Assembly (NCBI RefSeq): GCF_010731615.1
Contig: NZ_AP022618.1
Coordinates: 3,720,001-3,784,000 of the forward strand
Source of the DNA: Mycolicibacterium insubricum
GTDB lineage: Bacteria > Actinomycetota > Actinomycetes > Mycobacteriales > Mycobacteriaceae
Length of the DNA stretch: 64,000 nucleotides
Direction: 5' to 3'
The translations under genes and the position numbers were made by a program. This document shows, in pieces, positions 58,141 through 64,000 of this stretch (the first letter of the stretch is position 1; every line of letters starts with the position of its first letter). Under the pieces are notes generated by a model. The model was not told the origin of the DNA. It did no database searches and saw nothing but the letters and a program-made list of their open reading frames with translations.

Positions 58141-59694
58141 ATGCCGACAAACTTCGCGCCGATACCGACGGGGCGACCCGTCGGCGCCGTTCGCACCGTC
58201 GCGCTGCGACTGGCGGCGACCATCATGCTGACCGGCTTCGGGACCGGTCTGGCGCACGCCGCACCGGCCGATGATTTCGACGCCGATCACGACATCTGGC
58301 CCACCGCGGTCGCCCCCGCGCACTGCCGCAGCACCGACCGCACCGAGACCGGTCTGCAGGGTGAGGTGACGGTGGAAGACCGGGACTCGGGGCGTAGCAA
58401 GGCGGGATACAACTGCAACATCGACCTGCTCGGCCAGCTGCAGGGCACCGGCGCGGGGTGGACCAGCACGTCCTACCGCAACTGCATCTACGTCGGGTCG
58501 ACCTTTCCGCACACCGACGGCGTCGCCGTCATCGACGCCTCCGATCCCGAGCACCCGGTCCAGACCGCGGTACTGACCGAGCCCGCGATGGTCAACGGAA
58601 CCTGGGAGTCGTTGAAGGTCAACGAGAAACGCGGGCTGCTGGCCGGCACCGGGGTGCCGTTCGTCTTCGGCCTGGGCTACATCTCGATCTACGACATCGC
58701 CACCGACTGCGCGCACCCGCGCCTGCTCAACGAGGGCCGCGGATCGCTGCCGGGCGTACGGATCCCGATGTTCACCCACGAGGGCGGCTTCTCCCCCGAC
58801 GGCAACACCTATTGGGCCTCGGGCCAGGCGTGGGCCAGTGCCGTCGACGTCAGCGACCCCACCGACCCGACCGTGCTGTGGAGCGCGCCCGCCGGCCTGG
58901 GCAGCCACGGCATGGATTTTAGCCCCGACGGCGAGACCATGTACATGGCGACGCTGGCCGGGCTGAACATCCTGGACACCAGCGCGATCCAGGACCGGGC
59001 CTCCCCCGGGGTGACCATGCACCAGCTGCTGCCGATGCGCGGCTGGAAGCACTGGCACGACGGGATGATCACCCAGCACGCCATCCCGGTCACCTACGAC
59101 GGCGTGCCGTACCTGTTCGCCACCGACGAGGCCGGCTCGGGCGGCGTCAAACTGTTCGACGCGTCCGACCTCGCGGACCTGCGGCTGCGCAACACCATCA
59201 AGCTGGAGATCAACCTGCCGCAGAACGCCGACCGCTGGGCGGCGAGCTCATCGAGCAGCGGGTTCTTCGGCTACGACGCGCACTACTGCAGCGTCGACCG
59301 GCGCACCGATCCCCGCGCGCTGGCCTGCGGCTGGGTGCAGTCGGGCATCCGGGTGTTCGACGTCCGCAATCCGGACCGGATCCGGGAGATCGCCTACTTC
59401 AACCCGCCGGCCCAGACCGGCCGCAACGACGAGCTGCCCAACTCCCAGCACGTCCGCTTCGGCGGCATCGTGGTGCCCCCGCTGAGCGGGACCGTCGCCA
59501 TCGCCAAGGCCATCCTCAACGGGGATATCAACGGCGACAACATCGTTCGCGACGGCCGGATCATCGGGCTGGACCTGTCGGCGGACTGGTGCATGTCGCC
59601 GCCGGAGTTCCGCGACAACCTGCTCTATGTCACCTGTTCGGACAACGGCTTCCTGGCGTTGCGTCTGGACCCGGCCGTGTACCCGCCGCGGTGA
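58141..59694 (+). CDS. secreted LVIVD-repeat beta-propeller protein
   Basis: A 517-residue preprotein. Signal peptide about 1-40 (LAATIMLTGFGTGLAHA, cut before APADDF). The mature part has several LVIVD-like repeats (VAVIDASDPEHPVQ, ISIYDIATDCAHP, ASAVDVSDPTDPTVLWS, LNILDTSAIQD, VKLFDASDLADLRL, IRVFDVRNPDRIRE), which fold as beta-propeller blades. Cys in AHCRS, YNCNID, RNCIYV, DCAHP and others suggest disulfides. ATG at 58141. It is coupled by GTGA overlap to the DUF305 gene. Envelope or secreted function; no enzymatic motif seen. Confidence 0.85.
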   Translation: MPTNFAPIPTGRPVGAVRTVALRLAATIMLTGFGTGLAHAAPADDFDADHDIWPTAVAPAHCRSTDRTETGLQGEVTVEDRDSGRSKAGYNCNIDLLGQLQGTGAGWTSTSYRNCIYVGSTFPHTDGVAVIDASDPEHPVQTAVLTEPAMVNGTWESLKVNEKRGLLAGTGVPFVFGLGYISIYDIATDCAHPRLLNEGRGSLPGVRIPMFTHEGGFSPDGNTYWASGQAWASAVDVSDPTDPTVLWSAPAGLGSHGMDFSPDGETMYMATLAGLNILDTSAIQDRASPGVTMHQLLPMRGWKHWHDGMITQHAIPVTYDGVPYLFATDEAGSGGVKLFDASDLADLRLRNTIKLEINLPQNADRWAASSSSSGFFGYDAHYCSVDRRTDPRALACGWVQSGIRVFDVRNPDRIREIAYFNPPAQTGRNDELPNSQHVRFGGIVVPPLSGTVAIAKAILNGDINGDNIVRDGRIIGLDLSADWCMSPPEFRDNLLYVTCSDNGFLALRLDPAVYPPR

Positions 59695-60344
59695 ACACCC
59701 GCGGCTCGTTGACCCGGCTGCTCGCGCTGCTGGTCGCCGTGGGCCTCGGCGCCGGGGTGACCCTGCTGGTCACCGGAGGACGCGAGACGCCCGCCGCACT
59801 GCTGTCGGATACCGATATCGGCTTCGCCCAGGACATGTCCGGGCACCACCAGCAGGCGGTGACGATGTCGGACATGCTCAGCACCGACGCCTCCCCGGAC
59901 TCCCGGGCACTGGCCGAAGGCATCCGCTTCCAGCAACTCACCGAGATCGGCGTGATGACCGGCTGGCTCCAGATGGCCGGCGCCCCGCCGCAATCACCGC
60001 ACCCGATGGCGTGGATGCACACCGGCGGCACCGAGCACTCCGGGCACGGCAGCGGCGAACACGGTTCCGGCGCGCACACCATGAGCATGCCCGGACTCGC
60101 CTCGGCCGAGGATCTCAAGCGGCTGCAGCGCAGCACCGGCCACGACAACGAGGTGCTGTTCCTTCAGCTGATGAGCCGCCACCATCAGGGCGGGATCGAG
60201 ATGGCCGGCTATGCGGTCCAGCGCACGCACAACGACGCGGTCCGGCGCGTTGCCGCGGCGATGATCGACGAGCAGACCCAGGAACTGCAGCTGATGGCGA
60301 TCATGCTGAAAAGCCGTGGCGCCGAGCCACTGGCGTATCCGTGA
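59691..60344 (+). CDS. DUF305 domain exported protein
   Basis: A 217-residue protein: N-terminal signal/anchor (residues 5-25), then the DUF305 pattern DIGFAQDMSGHHQQAV (about 42-57) and FLQLMSRHHQGGIEMA (about 163-178). A Met/His/Gly-rich loop (HPMAWMHTGGTEHSGHGSGEH region) lies between. The paired HHQ motifs and Met/His-rich loop suggest metal (copper) binding. GTG overlaps the LVIVD stop by 4 nt. Confidence 0.85.
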   Translation: MNTRGSLTRLLALLVAVGLGAGVTLLVTGGRETPAALLSDTDIGFAQDMSGHHQQAVTMSDMLSTDASPDSRALAEGIRFQQLTEIGVMTGWLQMAGAPPQSPHPMAWMHTGGTEHSGHGSGEHGSGAHTMSMPGLASAEDLKRLQRSTGHDNEVLFLQLMSRHHQGGIEMAGYAVQRTHNDAVRRVAAAMIDEQTQELQLMAIMLKSRGAEPLAYP

Positions 60345-60348
60345 TCGG

Positions 60349-61497
60349 CTAAAGACCCAGGTCCTTGGCGATCATCACCTTCATCACCTCCGATGTTCCC
60401 GCGTAGATGCGGGTGACCCGGGCATCGGTGTAGAGCCGCGCGATCGGGTACTCCATCATGTAGCCGTAGCCGCCGAACAGCTGCAGACAGCGGTCCACCA
60501 CCCGGGCCTGCATCTCGGTGCAGAACAGCTTCGTACGCGCCGCGTCGGCGCCCGACAGCGCGCCGTCCACATGTTCGGCGACCGCGGCGTCGAGCATGGT
60601 CTGGGCCGCCTCCACCTCGGTGGAGCACGCGGCGAGCTCGAACTTGGTGTTCTGGAACGACGCCACCGGCGTCCCGAAGGCGGTGCGGCTCTTGGTGTAG
60701 TCGATGGCGGCATGGATGGCCGAGCGGGCCTGGGCCACCGCGCCCACGGCCACGGTCAGCCGCTCCTGAGCGAGGTTGTGGCCCAGGTAACCGAACGCCT
60801 CGTCGACCTCACCGAGGACGTTGGCGGCCGGCACCCGGACGTCGGAGAAGGACAACTCGGCGGTGTCCTGGACCTTACAGCCCATCTTGTCGAGCTCGCG
60901 TCCGCGTTCGAAGCCCGCCATGCCCTCCTCGACGACCAGCAGGGTCAGCCCCTTTCGCCGGTTGTCCGGATCGGTGGAGGTGCGGGCCACGACGATCACC
61001 AGATCGGCCTGCATGCCGCCGGTGATGAAGGTCTTGGCCCCGTTGAGGATGAAGTCGTCGCCGTCGCGTACCGCGGTGGTGCGCATGCCGGCCAAATCCG
61101 ATCCGGTGCCCGGCTCGGTCATCGCGATCGCGGTGAGCAGGCTGCCGTCGGCGAGGCCGGGAAACCAGCGGCCACGCTGTTCGGCGTTGGCGTAGCGCAG
61201 GAAGTACGGGAGGATCACCTCCAGTTGGGTCCGGACCGTCGAAAGGGTGACCAGCGCGCGCGACGCCTCTTCCTGCAGCACCACGTTGTAGCGGTAGTCG
61301 TCCTGTCCGCCGCCACCGTATTCCTCCGGGATGGCCATCCCCAGGATGCCGGTCTCGCCGAGCTTGCGGAACGCCTCGCGCGGCATCCGGCCGGTCTTCT
61401 CCCACTCGGGGTAGGCCGGCACCACCTCCTTCTCGATGAAGTCGTGGGCGAGCTGCCGGAAGGCCTCGTGGTCCTCGGTGAACAGGGTGCGGCGCAT
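60349..61497 (-). CDS. acyl-CoA dehydrogenase
   Basis: A 382-residue FadE. FAD/substrate motifs: AIAMTEPGTGSDLAGMRTTA (about 120-139), LNGAKTFITGGMQADLVIV (about 150-168), QLFGGYGYMMEYPIARLYTDARV (about 338-360), and the catalytic Glu in IYAGTSEVMKVMIAKDLGL near the C-terminus. It makes the alpha,beta-double bond of an acyl-CoA. It is followed (in its transcript) by no further gene; upstream are a thiolase and a CoA-transferase, so the three probably form a beta-oxidation operon. Confidence 0.9.
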   Translation of the reverse strand: MRRTLFTEDHEAFRQLAHDFIEKEVVPAYPEWEKTGRMPREAFRKLGETGILGMAIPEEYGGGGQDDYRYNVVLQEEASRALVTLSTVRTQLEVILPYFLRYANAEQRGRWFPGLADGSLLTAIAMTEPGTGSDLAGMRTTAVRDGDDFILNGAKTFITGGMQADLVIVVARTSTDPDNRRKGLTLLVVEEGMAGFERGRELDKMGCKVQDTAELSFSDVRVPAANVLGEVDEAFGYLGHNLAQERLTVAVGAVAQARSAIHAAIDYTKSRTAFGTPVASFQNTKFELAACSTEVEAAQTMLDAAVAEHVDGALSGADAARTKLFCTEMQARVVDRCLQLFGGYGYMMEYPIARLYTDARVTRIYAGTSEVMKVMIAKDLGL

Positions 61498-61546
61498 GGC
61501 TTCTCCTCGATGCGGGCGGTGGCGAGCGGTTCGGATTCGGCGGGGC

Positions 61547-62677
61547 TCAGATGAGCTCGACGATGGTGGCGTTGGCCGTCCCGCCGCCCTCGCACATCGT
61601 CTGCAGTCCGTAGCGGATGTCGTTGTCGCGCATGTGATGGATCATCCGGGTCATCAGCACCGCGCCGGACGCGCCGAGCGGGTGACCCAGCGCGATCGCA
61701 CCGCCGAGCGGGTTGAGCCGCTCGGGGTCGGCGCCGGTGTCGGCGAGCCAGGCCATCGGCACCGGCGCAAACGCCTCATTGACCTCGAAGACGCCGATGT
61801 CGCCGATGCCCAGACCGGCGCGGGCCAGCGCCTTCCGCGTGGCCGGGATCGGCCCGGTCAGCATCATCACCGGGTCGGCGCCGGTGACCGCGCCGGTGAC
61901 GTAACGCGCCAGAGGGGTCAGGCCCAGTTCGGCGGCCTTCTCCTCGGTGGTCACCAGCAGGGCGGCGGCCCCGTCGGAGATCTGTGAGGAGTTGCCGGCG
62001 TGGATGACGCCGTCCTCGGCGAACGCCGGTTTGAGACCGGCCAGCTTCTCGGCGGTGGTGCCGCGGCGGATGCCCTCGTCGGCGTCGAGTCCGTCGACGG
62101 CGACGATCTGCTCGGCGAAGGCACCGCGGTCGGCCGCGGCGGCGGCCAGCTCATGGGAGCGCACCGAGTATTCGTCGACGGCAGCGCGGTCGAAACCCCA
62201 GCGCTGGCAGATCAGTTCGGCGCCCAGGCCCTGGTTGAACTGGAATCCGTCGTAGCGGGCCAGCGCCTTGGGGCCGAACGGCATCCCGGTGGACCGGGTC
62301 GCCCCCAGCGGTACCCGGCTCATCACCTCGACACCCCCGGCGACCACCACGTCCTGCATGCCGGACATCACCGCGGCGACCGCGAAGTCCAGTGCCTGCT
62401 GACTGGAGCCGCAGGCCCGGTTGACCGTCACCCCCGCAATCTCCTCCGGCCAGCCGGCCGCCAGCACCGAGTACCGGGCGATATTGCTCGACTGGTCCCC
62501 CACCTGGCCGACGCAACCCCAGACCACGTCGTCCACGACCGCCGGGTCGATGCCGGCGCGGTCGGCCAGCTCGTTCAGCACCAGTGCCGACAGGTCGGCG
62601 GCGTGCTGTTCGGCCAGGGCGCCGTTGCGCTTTCCGATGGGTGTCCGCACGGCGGCGGCGATGACGGCTGCTGGCAT
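61547..62677 (-). CDS. acetyl-CoA acyltransferase (thiolase)
   Basis: A 376-residue thiolase with all catalytic motifs: VNRACGSSQQALDFA (nucleophilic Cys about residue 88), VNEAFAPVPMAWL, GGAIALGHPLGASGAVLM (His about 333) and CEGGGTANATIVEL (Cys about 365). In contrast to the fusion at 47773 it can thiolyse. Same operon as the acyl-CoA dehydrogenase and CoA-transferase. Confidence 0.9.
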   Translation of the reverse strand: MPAAVIAAAVRTPIGKRNGALAEQHAADLSALVLNELADRAGIDPAVVDDVVWGCVGQVGDQSSNIARYSVLAAGWPEEIAGVTVNRACGSSQQALDFAVAAVMSGMQDVVVAGGVEVMSRVPLGATRSTGMPFGPKALARYDGFQFNQGLGAELICQRWGFDRAAVDEYSVRSHELAAAAADRGAFAEQIVAVDGLDADEGIRRGTTAEKLAGLKPAFAEDGVIHAGNSSQISDGAAALLVTTEEKAAELGLTPLARYVTGAVTGADPVMMLTGPIPATRKALARAGLGIGDIGVFEVNEAFAPVPMAWLADTGADPERLNPLGGAIALGHPLGASGAVLMTRMIHHMRDNDIRYGLQTMCEGGGTANATIVELI

Positions 62678-62729
62678 CAGTTCACTTCGCTTTCAGGAGG
62701 ATTCGGTCTTGGTCACGCTCTGGATCGGA

Positions 62730-63944
62730 TCAGTGGTAGGCCGGGCCGACGGCGCCGGCGGCGCGCAGCGCGGCGATGCCGTCGTCGTCGAAGCCGAGTT
62801 CGGCCAGGATCTCATCGGTGTGCTCACCCAGGCCGGGTACCGGGGCCATGGGATGGGTGAAGTCGCTGATCACCGGTGGCGGCAGCAGCGCGGAGATCGT
62901 TCCGTTGGGGGTGTCGACGGGCCGCCAGCGGTCCCGGGCGGCCAACTGCGGATGTTCGATCACCTCGCTGGGCACGTTGTAGCGGGAGTTCCCGATCCCG
63001 GCGGCGTCCGCGGTGGTCTGGATCTCGGCGAGATCGTGTTCGGCGCACCAGCTCCGGATCGCCGCATCCAGCTCGTCGCGCCGCGCGCAGCGATCGGAGT
63101 TGGTGGCGAACCGTGGATCGTCGGCCAGATCCGGCCGCTCGATGATCTCGCGGGCCAGCCGCTGCCATTCCCGGTCGTTGGTGGTGCCCAGTACGACGGT
63201 CTGGCCGTCGCGGGTACCGAACGAACCGTACGGCGCGACCGCCGGGGAACTCATCCCGAGCGGGGTCTGGTCGATACCGGAGTGCTGGGTGTAGGTCAGC
63301 GGGTAGCCCATGATGTCGGTCATGGTGTCGAACAGACTGACCGCCACCGACGGCATCGGCGCCCCGGCGGCCGGGAAGCCGCCACGGGCCCGGCCCAGCA
63401 GCAGCGCCATGATCGACAACGCCGAGTACAGGCCGGTGGAGATATCGGCAACCGGCGGACCGGGTTTGGCGGGCGCACCGGGGCTTCCGGTCACCGCGCA
63501 CGCCCCCGACTCGGCCTGCACCAGCAGATCGTAGGCGCGTTTGTGCGAGATCGGGCCGCCGGGCCCATAACCGTCGATCTCGCAGGCGATCAGGTTCGGG
63601 TGCCGAGTACGCAGATCCTCGGGGCCCAGGCCCATCCGGGCGGTCGCGCCCGGGGCGAGGTTGGACACCAGGGCGTCGGCTCCGGCCAGCAGCCGGTGCA
63701 GGACGTCCCTGCCCTCGGGCGCCTTGAGATTGAGCGTCAGCGACTGCTTGCCGCGGTTGGCCCACACGAAATGCGCGGCCATGCCGTTGACGACGGTGTC
63801 GTAGTCGCGGGCGAAGTCCCCGCCGCGCGGGTTCTCCACCTTGATCACCCGGGCGCCGAAGTCGGCGAGCACCCGGGTGCACATGGGCGCGGAGACGGCC
63901 TGTTCCAGGGCGACGACGGTGATTCCGGAAAGCGGTGCGGTCAC
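62730..63944 (-). CDS. CaiB/BaiF family CoA-transferase (type III)
   Basis: A 404-residue class III CoA-transferase: LSGITVVALEQAVSAPMCTR (start), GARVIKVENPRGGDFARDYD, the catalytic Asp in RAYDLLVQAESG (about 143), and C-terminal GLGEHTDEILAELGFDDDGI. It activates a carboxylic acid by transfer of CoA from another thioester. It may feed the thiolase and acyl-CoA dehydrogenase downstream. Related in fold, not closely in sequence, to the enzyme at 28685. Confidence 0.88.
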   Translation of the reverse strand: MTAPLSGITVVALEQAVSAPMCTRVLADFGARVIKVENPRGGDFARDYDTVVNGMAAHFVWANRGKQSLTLNLKAPEGRDVLHRLLAGADALVSNLAPGATARMGLGPEDLRTRHPNLIACEIDGYGPGGPISHKRAYDLLVQAESGACAVTGSPGAPAKPGPPVADISTGLYSALSIMALLLGRARGGFPAAGAPMPSVAVSLFDTMTDIMGYPLTYTQHSGIDQTPLGMSSPAVAPYGSFGTRDGQTVVLGTTNDREWQRLAREIIERPDLADDPRFATNSDRCARRDELDAAIRSWCAEHDLAEIQTTADAAGIGNSRYNVPSEVIEHPQLAARDRWRPVDTPNGTISALLPPPVISDFTHPMAPVPGLGEHTDEILAELGFDDDGIAALRAAGAVGPAYH

Positions 63945-63962
63945 GGTGAACGGCTCCGGCGG

Positions 63963-64000
63963 TCAGTAGCTGCGGGGCAGGCCGAGCACGTGCTCGCCCA
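63963..64000 (-). CDS. C-terminus of a gene cut by the window edge, probably acyl-CoA dehydrogenase
   Basis: Only 12 codons are visible: GEHVLGLPRSY then TGA. The ending LGLPR is common at the C-terminus of acyl-CoA dehydrogenases, which fits the operon context. Identification from so few residues is weak. Confidence 0.45.
   Translation of the reverse strand, partial: GEHVLGLPRSY

Overview
This is a high-GC actinobacterial chromosome segment, almost certainly from a non-tuberculous Mycobacterium/Mycolicibacterium. Genus-level evidence: a complete yrbEAB-mceABCDEF operon with an Mce-associated membrane protein, a mycofactocin-type short-chain dehydrogenase, a 13E12-type (DUF222/HNH) repeat protein, many fadE/fadD-type genes, frequent GTG starts and ATGA/GTGA stop-start overlaps. 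I see no rRNA, tRNA, CRISPR or insertion sequence, and no gene-free stretch longer than about 240 bp.

Layout. 1-6442 (minus): an operon of mhpC, mhpA and mhpB homologues with a KstD-like flavin dehydrogenase and an LLM-class flavin oxidoreductase; it looks like an aromatise/hydroxylate/meta-cleave/hydrolyse route. 6568-8944 (plus): an IclR regulator and a second KstD-like enzyme. 9006-14201 (plus): TetR regulator and an unrecognised cluster made of two paralogous polytopic membrane proteins, two membrane micro-proteins, a NorD-like VWA protein, a NorQ-like AAA ATPase and a bitopic protein. 14211-15806: acyl-CoA synthetase. 15962-18815: four small secreted proteins and a Mam protein. 18898-28447 (minus): the mce operon. 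28685-41763: CoA-transferase, two aldehyde dehydrogenases, two SDRs, ferredoxin/P450, a FAD monooxygenase, TetR and an acyl-CoA dehydrogenase, with a frameshifted 13E12 gene. 41944-53461 (plus): a long catabolic operon series (two amidohydrolases, Rieske protein, two alpha/beta hydrolases, NuoF-like protein, ferredoxin, a DUF35-thiolase fusion lacking the thiolase cysteine, two beta-hydroxyacid dehydrogenases, P450 and ferredoxin). 53592-64000: CrtC/AttH-like protein, DoxX, ECF sigma factor, two TetR genes, LVIVD and DUF305 exported proteins, then beta-oxidation genes (acyl-CoA dehydrogenase, thiolase, CoA-transferase, start of another gene).

How it fits together. Most genes serve uptake (Mce) and degradation of a cyclic or polycyclic carbon source: CoA activation, dehydrogenation, P450 and flavin hydroxylation, ring cleavage, retro-aldol or thiolytic shortening. 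A shared 15-bp inverted repeat, GAGAAY-N3-RTTCTC, usually present as two copies 21-22 bp apart, lies before six of the transcription units between 6.4 and 42 kb. This suggests one regulator, probably TetR-like, controls ring degradation, secreted proteins, P450 and the long operon together. The two most novel items are this operator family and the NorQ/NorD-associated membrane cluster.
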